Virus record (IMG/VR): IMGVR_UViG_3300048838_000939
Coordinates: 1-36,953 of that record
Source: a virus
Strand: one strand, 5' to 3'
DNA length: 36,953 nucleotides
The translations under genes and the position numbers were made by a program. The notes under the pieces were generated by a model. That model made no database searches. It had not been told where the DNA came from and saw nothing but the letters and a program-made list of their open reading frames with translations. Below are positions 1 through 9,066 of the stretch, in pieces. The first letter of the stretch is position 1, and every line of letters starts with the position of its first letter.

Positions 1-314
1 ATGCCCTGGCGGTCAGCATTTTCAAACAGCAGGGGTTCATTCTCGGGTTTGCCATCGCGGACCTGGTGCGGGTGTTCGATCCCGGCCTGGTGGTGATCGG
101 CGGGGGCCTGGCGGAAACCTCGTTCCGCGACCAGTACATGGCGTGGATCGGGGAAGGATTCGCCGACCGCGCCTGGCCGGTTTACCAGCGCAGCCCGCTG
201 GACCCGACCAAGCTGACCACCCGCTTCGAATGGGCGCTCGGCGGTGACGCCGCGGCGGCCATCGGGATGGCTTACACCGCACGGGAGTTGTTCCAAAACG
301 GCGGCGCGGCGTGA
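1..314 (+). CDS. ROK-family sugar kinase, C-terminal part (host gene)
   Basis: The reading frame is open from base 3, so this is the 3' end of a gene starting outside the window; about 103 residues are visible. The stretch RVFDPGLVVIGGGLAE, followed by a tail with an Ala/Gly-rich helix (GGDAAAAIGMA), matches the C-terminal segment of ROK-family glucokinases and fructokinases, where the VIGGG loop sits near the end of the nucleotide-binding fold. The protein would phosphorylate a hexose in the cytoplasm; which sugar cannot be told from this fragment. It is followed after 60 bp by an aldolase-like gene in the same direction, suggesting a sugar-catabolic operon. It is bacterial, not phage. Confidence 0.8.
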   Translation, partial: ALAVSIFKQQGFILGFAIADLVRVFDPGLVVIGGGLAETSFRDQYMAWIGEGFADRAWPVYQRSPLDPTKLTTRFEWALGGDAAAAIGMAYTARELFQNGGAA

Positions 315-374
315 GCCAGGTCGCCGAAATGTGAAGCAACATCCGGGTAGGCGCCCCCGTACCCAGGCCACCAC

Positions 375-1064
375 ATGAAACGGCTCGACCGCAAACTTGC
401 CAGCATCCTCGGCGGCTCGACCGCGGCGGCAGATTTCATCATCGCGGATGCCAAGGATGCGGACATGGCCTTCGGCATCACCGCGCCGGGGCCGGCGGGC
501 GGTTCCTGCCGCCACGGGTTCAACGAGTCCGAGGGGTGTTGGAAAACCCTCGCCGATTACCGCAACCAGATCCGCGAGGTGATCGCCCAGGACATCGTGG
601 ACATCGTGCTGCTGTCCGCGTCCAATCTCGAACAGCTCGGGATGCGCGAGAACTTGTTCGCCAATTCGCCGATCACGCCGGCCGCCCGCGCCAATGACAC
701 GTCGGACGTGTGGGCAGTGCGCGGCGGCAAATACCCGACCGAGCATCCGTCGCGCTCGTTCCGCACCGCGACCTTGGATCATATCAAATACGGCCGCCTG
801 ACCGACGACCACTCGCGGCCGGTCACCGGGGCGGACCTCGGGTTGTATTCGATCACCTTCACCAATCACATCGACTGGGATTACAAGGCGCTCACGGACT
901 ACCACGAGTTCCGGATCGAGGCCGAGCGGAAGGGCTTCCGGCATTTTCTCGAGGTCTTCAACCCGAACGTCAATCCCGGCATCCCGGCGTATCCGGCCAA
1001 AAGGTTTTGGAAAATCGGGACAGATGTTTTGGAAAAATCGCCGTTTCAGCTCACGCGTAAATGA
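375..1064 (+). pseudogene. Aldolase-like host gene truncated by the phage left end
   Basis: The first ~205 residues look like a real conserved enzyme: DFIIADAKDADMAFG near the start, then RANDTSDVW, LGLYSITF and FRHFLEVFNPNV. I recall such proteins beside sugar kinases and believe they are TIM-barrel, class-I-aldolase-like proteins of uncertain substrate, normally about 300 or more residues long. From about residue 207 (base ~1,000) the frame reads through phage end repeats (KRFWKIGTDVLEKSPF) and stops at 1,064, so the C-terminal third is missing. The break coincides with the TTTTGGAAAA repeats and therefore marks the insertion site. The expected remainder of the gene does not appear at the right end of the window. 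The family is assigned from memory. Confidence 0.65.
1001..1040. repeat. Left phage-end repeats (candidate transposase-binding sites)
   Basis: Two copies of TTTTGGAAAA lie at 1,005-1,014 and 1,027-1,036, 22 bp (about two helical turns) apart, within longer matches AGGTTTTGGAAAATCG and ATGTTTTGGAAAAATCG. The reverse complement (TTTTCCAAAACCT) recurs at the right end from 36,628. Mu-type phages carry several MuA-binding sites at each end in inverted orientation, so these are the best candidates for attL-type end sites. The exact terminal nucleotide is not determined. Confidence 0.6.
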
Positions 1065-1707
1065 TCCGGCGGCCGTCTGCGCGGGCAGGATGGAGGGCGC
1101 TGGCTGGGCCGTCGAGAGCCACAATGTACCGGGCGCTGAGCAGCGTAAGCCAGTCGCTGGCGTATGCCAGCACGTCGCTGCGGGAGCGTTGGAGGTCGGT
1201 TGCCAGCGGCCCGCATGACGGCATCACGGCCTGCAATCCGCCCTGGGCGAGACGGGCGGCGATGGTCTCCCGGTGCATGTCCGAGAGCAGGAAGACGCGG
1301 TCCCATCGGAACGACGAATGCAGCCGCATGGCGGCGTCTGCCAGCCTGATCGGGTCCCCGGCCGGATTGCGGTGAAAGCGGCCCAGAATGGCCACCTCCG
1401 GGGCGTCCGGCAGCGGCCGGCCGGCCAGGCTGTGAATGATCCGTTGGTAGGCTGCGTCGGCGGCTGTCCGGTCGGCCGCGGCGTGCCAGTCATAACACCA
1501 GGCTGGCCCCCAGCGAGTGGCCATCGCGGGGGGTGCGGAATCGACAAATTCCACCCCTGGAATGCCGGCCGGAAACACGTCCGCATGAGCGGCCGGGCAG
1601 TGGCTATTGACCCGCCACACAAACCGGATTTCAGCGGAGCGACTCAGGCCGTTGGCCATGGCTGCCACCCGGTTTCCGAGCCCCATTCCACAACGCACCT
1701 GGATCAT
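1051..1707 (-). CDS. Fucosyltransferase-like glycosyltransferase (tail-end accessory gene)
   Basis: A 218-aa protein. The N-terminus (IQVRCGMGLGNRVAAMANGL) carries the GLGNR motif of the NodZ/FUT8/POFUT-like fucosyltransferases, and the C-terminal SDWLTLLSARYIVALDGPAS resembles their conserved acceptor/donor-site motif (DW..L..A..IV...S). This suggests a GDP-sugar-dependent transferase, but the domain is short for the family and the sugar is unknown. Its ATG overlaps the stop of the tail hub gene (ATGA at 1,704-1,707), so it is translated with the tail operon. It is the last late gene before the phage end, a usual place for accessory genes. It could glycosylate a virion protein or the host surface; both are inference. 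Confidence 0.55.
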   Translation of the reverse strand: MIQVRCGMGLGNRVAAMANGLSRSAEIRFVWRVNSHCPAAHADVFPAGIPGVEFVDSAPPAMATRWGPAWCYDWHAAADRTAADAAYQRIIHSLAGRPLPDAPEVAILGRFHRNPAGDPIRLADAAMRLHSSFRWDRVFLLSDMHRETIAARLAQGGLQAVMPSCGPLATDLQRSRSDVLAYASDWLTLLSARYIVALDGPASALHPARADGRRIIYA

Positions 1708-3974
1708 GACACGCCGGTGATTCTGGAGAATGTGACGGTATCCTCGGTAGCGCCATCCGAGGGGTCAGTAATGCCGACGTAATTCCCTTGCCGGAACCAA
1801 ACGCCGGTGGGTCCGGTGTACTCGGTATCCGGCTCCAACACGCCGGTCGATTCGACCCACGCTTCCAGGACAATATGGAGGTTCCGATTGTTCCTAGCCG
1901 GCCGGTGGATGATGGGGCCTCCCTGGTGAAATTGCGTCTTCAAGACCACCTCGCCGGCGACTGTTTGGAAGTCCGCGATCTTGTAGTAATAGAGCCCTGT
2001 CTGGCCCCCTGGATCAGGCTGTGCGTGGGCGGGTGTGCCGAGGCTGTTCACGATGGCCGCCGCGGTGGCCAGATCCTGCTTGTCGGTCGTCACTTCGCAG
2101 TAGAGAACGGTGCCTGCGGTGATGGTGAATTCCGTGGTGTCGGCGGGGGTGGTCGGGAGATAGGCGGAGACCGTGCCTGGCTCCGGATTTATGGTGAGTA
2201 CCTGCCCCTGTTTGACCCGGCATTTCCAGGTGCCTGAGTCATTGTAAATGCCATTTACTTGGAACTGTTCGAGCGCGCCAGAGCAATGCCATTGATCGCG
2301 GTCCGGCCCCTCGCAGCCGCCCACCGTATCGCCGGCGGCGGATGGAGCGGCCGCGGCCCCGATCTGGTTGCTGCCGCGCTCGCCATCCGGGCCGAAACTC
2401 CACCACTTGGACGGCCGGAAACGGAGGATGCGCTGGAGTTCCAGAAAGTCCGCCGGGGCCAGCGCCGGGATTGGGCCGAAGCCGATTTCCACCCGCCCGT
2501 TGACCACGTCGAAATCCACGGAATGGATAGGCGCTTTCATCGTCGCCCACGCGGCCGGGCCGCCGGTGAGGCTGAGGTTGCGGCCGTGGTAGCTGGTCGC
2601 TCCAACATCGGCGTCCGTGAGGGTCACCGTGCCTTGGTAGGTCATGGCTGCCAGGATTGCCTGATAGGTTTCCTGGGCGATGCCGGTTGGCACGGTTTCC
2701 GGGGCCACCCATTGGCTGATGCCCTTGTAGATTTTGGTCGTCGCGTTGGTGGCGGTCACGGTGAAGCCACACGGCAGGGATTTGATCGCCGCCCGCTCCG
2801 CGTCGGTGGCACCGGCCAGTGGCACCACCTTCATATCGATCCGCACGGTGCCGCTCTTCCGGCGCATCCAGTCTTCCAGCGTGCCTTTGAGCAGTTCGCG
2901 GGGGAGTTCGTCCGGGTCATCCGGATCATCCAGCGCCACTTTTGGAGCTTGGGCTGAGATCGGATCCGGCATTGGGTCCGGGTCCGCTACCACCGTGCGG
3001 TCCCATTGGGTGACCACGAAATGATCCGGGTCCACCGCGGCCATGGCGGGGAAGCGCTTTATCACATAGGCATCCGCCGCGGCACCGGTGCCGGTGGGGA
3101 TGGTGCGGGTTTGGATCCGGCTTTTCTGGATCTGCATTTGCATGCCCGCCAAGGGGATGGTGGCCATGATCACGCGCGGGCCGGCGTCCGGACCGGAGAC
3201 GGGGAATTTATCCACCACCACATTGCGGTACACCTCGTCATCGATCGTGGTGGCCAGCTCATAGACCACCCTCACGGAATCCGGCAATAGATCGGTGCGG
3301 TGGACCACCTGGAAAGCTTCCACCTGGCCGCTGCCGTCCACGGGGAATGATGCCGCCGTGGCGGTGCCGGTGGGCACCACATGAAACGTGGGCGGCGTGG
3401 TGGAGTGGTCCAGATAGGGGATCCAGTCCGGATGCAGTTTCAGGCAGGCCCGGAGCATTTCCACGCAGGTCACATTGGAGACTTCCGAGGGGATCATCAG
3501 CTCGCCGGTGGGCAGGCTGCCGAGTTGGATGTCCACGCCGTTGGCGATGGCGTAGTTGATCACCTCCCGGATCTGGGCACCGGCGGTGATCCGCTCCCAT
3601 TCCTCCGAGACGGAGTTCCAGCCGATCCCCAGCACCGCGCGTGGCAGCAGCACGCTGCCGCTGCCCAGTGCCCAGGGTTCCTGATAGACCATGGTTTCCA
3701 AGTCCGCCCAGGCGTCTGAGATTTCCAGTGACTGGCCCTCGACCGCACCGGAGGCACGCACCGGGTTGGAGTGGATTTTGCCTTGGAATACCGGGACGCC
3801 GTCGCGGGCCAGCAGCACTGGCGTGCCGAAGGTAAAGAGCGGAGTGGCGTCATAATCGCACGCCCGTTCCAAGCGCATGGTGGAGACGCCGTAGGAGCGG
3901 AAATGCCCGCTCACCAGGGTGAGCCCGAGCAGATCGAGGCGGGAGTCATTGAGGGTCCAGACTGGGGCGGGCAT
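1704..3974 (-). CDS. Tail hub / tip protein
   Basis: A 756-aa late protein. Residues ~1-80 (LDLLGLTLVSGHFRSYGVSTMRLER, then FGTPVLLARDGVPVFQGKI and LEISDAWADLE) have the pattern of the first domain of tail hub proteins of the Mu gp44/T4 gp27 type, in which a ligand-free beta-barrel is followed by an 'F.G.I' turn. The middle continues with hub-like segments (VSNVTCVEMLRACLKLHPDWIPYLD). The last ~200 residues differ and may be a surface domain. It probably forms the baseplate hub at the tail tip and carries receptor-binding extensions. It lies between the coiled-coil tail protein and the fucosyltransferase-like gene in the tail operon. The exact role is inferred from position and the N-terminal pattern. 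Confidence 0.6.
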   Translation of the reverse strand: MPAPVWTLNDSRLDLLGLTLVSGHFRSYGVSTMRLERACDYDATPLFTFGTPVLLARDGVPVFQGKIHSNPVRASGAVEGQSLEISDAWADLETMVYQEPWALGSGSVLLPRAVLGIGWNSVSEEWERITAGAQIREVINYAIANGVDIQLGSLPTGELMIPSEVSNVTCVEMLRACLKLHPDWIPYLDHSTTPPTFHVVPTGTATAASFPVDGSGQVEAFQVVHRTDLLPDSVRVVYELATTIDDEVYRNVVVDKFPVSGPDAGPRVIMATIPLAGMQMQIQKSRIQTRTIPTGTGAAADAYVIKRFPAMAAVDPDHFVVTQWDRTVVADPDPMPDPISAQAPKVALDDPDDPDELPRELLKGTLEDWMRRKSGTVRIDMKVVPLAGATDAERAAIKSLPCGFTVTATNATTKIYKGISQWVAPETVPTGIAQETYQAILAAMTYQGTVTLTDADVGATSYHGRNLSLTGGPAAWATMKAPIHSVDFDVVNGRVEIGFGPIPALAPADFLELQRILRFRPSKWWSFGPDGERGSNQIGAAAAPSAAGDTVGGCEGPDRDQWHCSGALEQFQVNGIYNDSGTWKCRVKQGQVLTINPEPGTVSAYLPTTPADTTEFTITAGTVLYCEVTTDKQDLATAAAIVNSLGTPAHAQPDPGGQTGLYYYKIADFQTVAGEVVLKTQFHQGGPIIHRPARNNRNLHIVLEAWVESTGVLEPDTEYTGPTGVWFRQGNYVGITDPSDGATEDTVTFSRITGVS

Positions 3975-3995
3975 GGCATGCTTGCGGGTGAACGT

Positions 3996-5456
3996 CTATG
4001 CCCCGGCCGGGCGGTTTGCCGCGCTGCGGGCTTCCAGGGTGGCTATCCGTTTCGCTTGTGCGTTGAGGTCTGCCAGCATCTTCTCCAGGGCCGCCACGGT
4101 GGCCCCGCCCAAGCCGGCGGTGGCTTTGGCAAACTGTTGCTGCAGCCGCTCAATCTCGGCTGCTGATGTGCCGTCATCCAGGCTGTTACCGATGCGGTCC
4201 AGGGCGGCCCCAACCGCCCGGGTCGGCGCGCGGTCAGCGGCAATGCCAAACTTGGCAGCAGCCCCGGCGGCGGATTGATTCAGACCGCTCTTGGCGGTGG
4301 CGATGCCGGCTTTCTCTGCTGCCTCATCTGCCTTGCGCTGCGCGTCGATTTCTGCCTGAATGTTTTCGGCGTTGTGCTGGTCGATGACTGCTTGGTTGCG
4401 CTTGGCGGCGGCAGCTTCGATTTCTTCGGTTTTGGCGGCCGCGCGTTCGTCGATGGTCTGCTTGTCGTTCGTGCCGATCTTTCGGGCGGTCGCATAGTCG
4501 CGGGAGGCTTTTTCAGCCGCTTCGATCTGCTTGCCGGCTTCCACGTCCATTTCGTTGGCTTTGTCAAAGTCAGCGCCAGGCATGTTGCGATAGGCAATCG
4601 CGTCTCTCATCGCCCTTTCCGCTAGGCCTGCGGCCTTGTTCGCCTCGTCGCGCTGTCTGGCCAGAGCTTGGTCGATCCGCTCTTTCTCAGCGTTGGCGTC
4701 GTCTTCGATCCGCTTTTTCTTGATCGCGTCAGGATCGGCACCGGAGGCGATGGCGGCCGCATCCTCGCGGTCTCGTTTGGCTGTTGCCAGTCTGGTTTCG
4801 GATGCCTCGATTTTATCCAGCGCGGCCAATTCAATCGCCAATTCCTTTGCCGCATCCGCCTCCTCTTTGAGCATTTTCCGGAATCCGGCTGCCAAGCGGC
4901 GAGCCGCCGCTTCCTCGTGCTGCCTCGCATGATTCGCCTCCGCGTCCGCAAGGGTTTGAAAAGACTCGCCGGCGTCCGCATTGGCCTGCACCAACTCAAC
5001 GTACGCCTCATAGAGATTGCGGAGTTGGCCGCCCAGGACTGCCAGAGCGGCACCGGCTGCCGCGCCGGCCGGGCCGGCGATGGCGAACCCTTGGGCAGCA
5101 GCGGACGATGCTTGCGCCACATTGTCCATGCCCGTGGCGATGGTTTCCAGGGTGGCCGCCATCTCGGGGTCGGCGTTGCGGAAATCCTCCGCGCTTTCCC
5201 GCACGGCCTTGCCGACCATCGCCGTTTTTTCGGCGATTTGTTGGAGCGAGCGAGCCCGCTCGATGTTGATCTGCTGGCGTTGGAGTTCCGCGGTTGCCGC
5301 GGTTTTCTGCTGTTCTTCCGCGGTCGCGGCGGCTTCCGTGCTTTCGCTTTGGGCCGCGGTCAGCCCCTTGACCGCTTCCGTCGTCTGGGTGACGCCGGCG
5401 GCCGCTTCCGCGGCACCGACGGTGGCCATCTGGACTTCGATTTTCTTCTCGGCCAT
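3996..5456 (-). CDS. Ala-rich coiled-coil tail protein, tape-measure candidate
   Basis: A 486-aa protein starting at the ATG of MAEKKIEVQM; a longer open frame upstream reads Arg-rich non-protein-like sequence and was rejected. It is dominated by Ala/Glu/Lys/Arg heptad-like helices (residues ~30-110 and ~150-400) with one hydrophobic Gly/Ala stretch at ~118-145. Long helix plus a hydrophobic patch is typical of tail tape measure proteins, which set tail length and may contact the membrane during DNA entry, but 486 aa is short for a siphovirus. It sits between the SGNH fibre (8-bp gap) and the hub. No lysozyme or peptidase domain is visible. The alternative is a coiled-coil fibre or baseplate component. 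Confidence 0.5.
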   Translation of the reverse strand: MAEKKIEVQMATVGAAEAAAGVTQTTEAVKGLTAAQSESTEAAATAEEQQKTAATAELQRQQINIERARSLQQIAEKTAMVGKAVRESAEDFRNADPEMAATLETIATGMDNVAQASSAAAQGFAIAGPAGAAAGAALAVLGGQLRNLYEAYVELVQANADAGESFQTLADAEANHARQHEEAAARRLAAGFRKMLKEEADAAKELAIELAALDKIEASETRLATAKRDREDAAAIASGADPDAIKKKRIEDDANAEKERIDQALARQRDEANKAAGLAERAMRDAIAYRNMPGADFDKANEMDVEAGKQIEAAEKASRDYATARKIGTNDKQTIDERAAAKTEEIEAAAAKRNQAVIDQHNAENIQAEIDAQRKADEAAEKAGIATAKSGLNQSAAGAAAKFGIAADRAPTRAVGAALDRIGNSLDDGTSAAEIERLQQQFAKATAGLGGATVAALEKMLADLNAQAKRIATLEARSAANRPAGA

Positions 5457-5464
5457 GGGAAATC

Positions 5465-7291
5465 TTAAGTTGGCATGGCGGCGGCGATCAGCCCGGCAAC
5501 GATCGCGTTGCCGTCGCCGTTGAGATGAATCGCGTCGCGCCACAGCGCGGCGTTGGCTCCGGTATGATTCGGGATGGCGGCGTCGATGTCCGCCGATAGT
5601 TCGAAATCACCGTTGGTGAGGCCGGCGCGGATCAGGCCGTTGAGGCTGTTGGCGGCCGCGAACCAAGTCGGATTGGATATGGACCAATCGGGAACGGCAA
5701 GCGTGGGAATCATGGCCAGGCAACCGGCGGCCCGCGCGGTATTGGTGGCCGCCAGCAATGAGGCATACACCGTGGCGGCCGATGCCCCGGCCATCAGATC
5801 GTTCACGCCGGCCCAACAACAATACAGGTTGAGCTTGCCCCCGACGTAGTTGCGGCCAACCTCGGTCGCCCACTGCCCCGCCATCGATGATGCCAGATGC
5901 CCGCTGCTGGCGGCATGTACGCCGATGCGGACGGCGGAGTCGAATCCGGAGACGGCCAGGATTTTATCCGGCCAGTGGTCGCGATAATACGAAAGGCTGT
6001 AAATGCTCTCCGACGTGGAATCGCCCTCTACCAGCAGATTGATAGGGCGACGGTCAAGCATGCCAATCGCCACCGTGGCGGCGATAACTTCGGCATCCGA
6101 GAGTCGCTTGTCGAACAACAACCACGAGTGGATTCGCCCGCGCAGTTGGAACGTCGATCCGAACGAAACCGCGGTCAAATCCACGGCGGTGGAATAGGTC
6201 GGCGGAGTGGTCGGTGTGGAGAGCATGCCGTCAACCCAACAGGCGCTCGCCGAGCCTCCGCCGAATGCCATCGCCACGGTATTGCGGTCCCGGTTCCGCA
6301 TCCAGGTCATCCGCGAACCGACCCCGTTGGCGGTATTCCCGGAGATGGTGTACGCGCCGGCGTTTTTGGCGAACAACGCGCCGGTGCCTCCGTTATTGGA
6401 GCCAAACATCGCGACATTGGCCAAATCCGCGCTGGCCACTTCAGCGAACCCTGAATAGGCGGCCGCATCGTGCGCGGAGCTGCCATCCACCAACAACGTA
6501 CCAGTCCGCAGGCCGGTTACGGTGTGACGAATGTTCGCGCTTCCCGTGGCAGGAAACACCAGACCGTACCCATCCCGCGTGAAGGTGCCGGTGAAGGTGC
6601 TCGCCGCCACCCCGCGGAATGAGAGCGGGGCGCCGGTGGCCTTTTGGGCATCCGTCCCATAGTAGCCGCCGTCCACCAGATTGGAAAGAATGCCGGCGGT
6701 TTCCAGGATCACCAGCGCCTTGGAGAGGCGGATGATGGATGCTGGCTCCGGCGTGACTCCGGCGGCCAGCAAGGCGGCCAGGTACGAGGCCGCGAGCGGG
6801 CTGAGACCATACCCGGACAGCAGATAGGGGCTTTCCTCATCCCACTCGTTTTCCGAGATCCGTTTCAGGCGGATGGTCGCGGAGGGTGCCGCATACGTCT
6901 GCCCGCGGTGGATGGTGACTCCGGTTCCGCCAACTACCGACCCCAGGCCAGTGGGCGAGGTCCGCAGGACCAGTTCGGTATTCGCCGGCCACGCGACATC
7001 GGCCTGCGGAGGGATGGTCACCGAGTACTCGGTAACGGTTTCCATCCGGACATACCGGTCCTTATCCGCCAGTTCAAACGTAACTGCCAACGCATCCTTC
7101 GGCACCACCGGCCGCGGAATACCGACCTCAGTACCACCCACTTGCAAACCCGTGCTGGTAATGCTCAGCGGCGTGGGGGTTCCATCGCCCAGGCAGATGG
7201 GGCGCGGGGTGCCGGAGAGCGGCCCGCCGGCCCCGGCTTGGAGCAGCCAGGGATACGTGTCTTTCGGTTTCCGTCCGGTGAGTGAACTCAT
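5465..7291 (-). CDS. Tail fibre/appendage with LamG-like and C-terminal SGNH-hydrolase domains
   Basis: A 608-aa protein in three parts. Residues ~1-150 are a beta-rich N-terminal region, probably the attachment to the tail. Residues ~200-410 resemble a concanavalin/LamG-like domain, ending in RGRIHSWLLFDKRLSDAEVI, a common closing motif of that fold. Residues ~417-608 are an SGNH/GDSL esterase: GDS with Ser425 (block I), GVND with Asn497 (block III) and DAIH with Asp586/His589 (block V). Such domains remove acetyl groups from polysaccharides, so the fibre probably deacetylates a capsule or other surface glycan during adsorption. The start codon follows a TTTTGAA triple repeat directly, and no Shine-Dalgarno sequence is evident. 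Host substrate is unknown. Confidence 0.75.
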   Translation of the reverse strand: MSSLTGRKPKDTYPWLLQAGAGGPLSGTPRPICLGDGTPTPLSITSTGLQVGGTEVGIPRPVVPKDALAVTFELADKDRYVRMETVTEYSVTIPPQADVAWPANTELVLRTSPTGLGSVVGGTGVTIHRGQTYAAPSATIRLKRISENEWDEESPYLLSGYGLSPLAASYLAALLAAGVTPEPASIIRLSKALVILETAGILSNLVDGGYYGTDAQKATGAPLSFRGVAASTFTGTFTRDGYGLVFPATGSANIRHTVTGLRTGTLLVDGSSAHDAAAYSGFAEVASADLANVAMFGSNNGGTGALFAKNAGAYTISGNTANGVGSRMTWMRNRDRNTVAMAFGGGSASACWVDGMLSTPTTPPTYSTAVDLTAVSFGSTFQLRGRIHSWLLFDKRLSDAEVIAATVAIGMLDRRPINLLVEGDSTSESIYSLSYYRDHWPDKILAVSGFDSAVRIGVHAASSGHLASSMAGQWATEVGRNYVGGKLNLYCCWAGVNDLMAGASAATVYASLLAATNTARAAGCLAMIPTLAVPDWSISNPTWFAAANSLNGLIRAGLTNGDFELSADIDAAIPNHTGANAALWRDAIHLNGDGNAIVAGLIAAAMPT

Positions 7292-7296
7292 CTAGA

Positions 7297-7317
7297 TTTT
7301 GAATTTTGAATTTTGAA
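7297..7317. repeat. Three tandem TTTTGAA units
   Basis: Three perfect 7-bp units fill most of the 30-bp gap between the fibre start (7,291) and the stop of the upstream tail gene (7,322). I recall this unit as a common short dispersed repeat in Verrucomicrobiota and Planctomycetota. See the findings for the other such repeats here. Confidence 0.8.
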
Positions 7318-7321
7318 GTTG

Positions 7322-8086
7322 TCAGGAATCCTCCCAGTTGCCGCCCACGGGCCACGGGATGTCGCTGTTCCAGGTGCCGGGGAGATCGTTGGCGAGCCGG
7401 CCGCCGGTGGCGGTGTAGGAGAGGATCACGCTGCACCCGATCACCCGGCGGTCCGGCGGGTCCAGCACCGCTTCCAGCAGGTAGCGGTGGTCGGGATAGT
7501 CCCCGATCAGCGCGGGGGTGCCGGTGGCCGGGGCGGTGGACGTCCAGGTGGTGACCAACTCGGGGCTTGCCACATCCTCGGTTGAGCTGAACACCGGGCC
7601 GATGCCGGTGATGCACAAGCTCCACTCGGAGCCGGTCCAGAACACGGCGGTGTCATTGTCCAGCGGATCGTTGTATTCGGCCCGGCCGCTGGTGATCCCG
7701 TAGTACTCCAGCCGCGGAAAAACCAGCGGCGTGGTGCCGTCGCTGGTCAGGTCGCCGGCCACGATGATGGAGTCCGGTTCGCTGGTCATGCCGCTGGGGA
7801 TCAGCCCCAGCACCCCGGAGCGGGGGAAGGTCTCGTCATAGTCCGCCGACCAAAGTTCCGCATCCGCCGGGGTGGAGAAGGTGCGGACGGTGCTGAATTG
7901 GACCGTGGTTTTGAGGTTCTTGCGGTCCCAGGTTTGGGCGGCGTCCGCGCGGACCCGTTGCGCCGTTTGTTTGGCGATCTCGCCGTTGATGCGCAGTTCC
8001 GCCACGCTGGAATGCACGCTCTCCGCCACCCCGGCTTGACCCGCCAGAGGGTAGATGGTGCCGCCGTTGATGAGGTACGCGCGCAT
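7322..8086 (-). CDS. Tail protein with 'TSDG...DVASP' display module
   Basis: A 254-aa late protein of unknown family. Residues 30-95 (ELRINGEIAKQTAQRVRADA, then KNLKTTVQFSTVRTF) resemble small phage tail/baseplate proteins. Residues ~108-194 form a module (VAGDLTSDGTTPLVFP, then STEDVASPELVTTW and ATGTPAL) that is clearly related to the C-terminal part of the tail-terminator-like protein encoded at 9,067-10,098. The C-terminal ~50 residues are predicted beta-rich. The gene lies between the tail tube and the SGNH fibre in a tightly packed operon, so a structural role at the tail or its tip is likely. No catalytic motif is seen. Confidence 0.55.
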   Translation of the reverse strand: MRAYLINGGTIYPLAGQAGVAESVHSSVAELRINGEIAKQTAQRVRADAAQTWDRKNLKTTVQFSTVRTFSTPADAELWSADYDETFPRSGVLGLIPSGMTSEPDSIIVAGDLTSDGTTPLVFPRLEYYGITSGRAEYNDPLDNDTAVFWTGSEWSLCITGIGPVFSSTEDVASPELVTTWTSTAPATGTPALIGDYPDHRYLLEAVLDPPDRRVIGCSVILSYTATGGRLANDLPGTWNSDIPWPVGGNWEDS

Positions 8087-8098
8087 GCCGTGAGTCGG

Positions 8099-9040
8099 TT
8101 AGGCAAGGGCCACGGAGAACAGCGCGGCGGGCAGCAGCGGCGTGCCGGAGAACGGCCGGGTGGCCTGCCAGGCGCAGGGGCCGATCCGTTTGGCGGCCGG
8201 GCCGTAGAGCAGGCCGGTTTCCGTCATGATCGCGTTTTTCAAGGTGACCACCGGTGCCCCGGTGATGGCGGAGGTGAAGACCAGGTCGCTGCCGGAGGCG
8301 GCGGCGCCCAGCGCCCCGGAGGGTTGGTGGGCGGTCAGGATCTGGGCGGCGGTGGGTCCCACCGGCGTGGCCCGGGCGCTGACATCCACCCCGACCAAGC
8401 GCATGTCCACGGTGCCCAGCCCGTCCACCGCCTGTTCCTGGAGGCGGAGGGCGAAGCTGATCTCCGCGCCATCCGCGGTGAAGTTGTTTGCCCATGGGGC
8501 TACGCCGCCTTTCCAGCTCATGGAGATGCCGGAGGTGGGGATGTCCGCCACGGCGTAGCCCACGTCTCCCGGATAGGCGGCGGTGGTGACCGTGAAATAA
8601 TCCCCCTCCGCGGTGCCGGCGGTGGAGTTCGCCACCAGGCCGGTGAATTCCACCGGCCCCACCACGGTCTTGCCCACGCCCAGCCGGAGGTTGGGCATTT
8701 TGGTGAGGGCGGCGTTGAGGATGGTGACCTTGATCCCGTCCCGGCCCCAGATGACCAGGGCGCTATCGGAGCCGCCGAAGATGCTGCTGCCCACGCTCGG
8801 GTTGGCGTAGGGCCACAGCAGCGCGTTCACGCCGGCGGTGAACCGGCCGTCCGGCTCGAAGGTGACGAGAATCCGGCGGTCCGCCACGCGGGTTTCCAGC
8901 GTGCCGAATGCGGCGCTTTCCACGTTGAACCGGCGGTGGGTGGGCTTGACCGAGATGTCGCCCTTGGACCAGAAGCTCTGGCCGCCGTATTGGACCAGCG
9001 CGGGGCCGGTGATGATGAGGGTGCGATTGATGCCTGGCAT
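8099..9040 (-). CDS. Major tail tube protein (probable)
   Basis: A 313-aa protein made almost entirely of alternating short beta-type segments. It begins LIITGPALVQYGGQSFWSKGDISV, followed by a run on subtle changes in height and volume (FEPDGRFTAGVNALLWPY), a style I associate with tail tube proteins of Mu-like siphoviruses from this host group. It lies directly downstream of the tail-terminator-like gene and upstream of the tail tip genes, the expected place for the tube subunit. No sheath gene accompanies it, which argues for a non-contractile tail. Assignment rests on position, size and composition; no diagnostic motif exists. Confidence 0.55.
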   Translation of the reverse strand: MPGINRTLIITGPALVQYGGQSFWSKGDISVKPTHRRFNVESAAFGTLETRVADRRILVTFEPDGRFTAGVNALLWPYANPSVGSSIFGGSDSALVIWGRDGIKVTILNAALTKMPNLRLGVGKTVVGPVEFTGLVANSTAGTAEGDYFTVTTAAYPGDVGYAVADIPTSGISMSWKGGVAPWANNFTADGAEISFALRLQEQAVDGLGTVDMRLVGVDVSARATPVGPTAAQILTAHQPSGALGAAASGSDLVFTSAITGAPVVTLKNAIMTETGLLYGPAAKRIGPCAWQATRPFSGTPLLPAALFSVALA

Positions 9041-9066
9041 ATGCGGTGGTGGTTAGGGTGGGGAGG

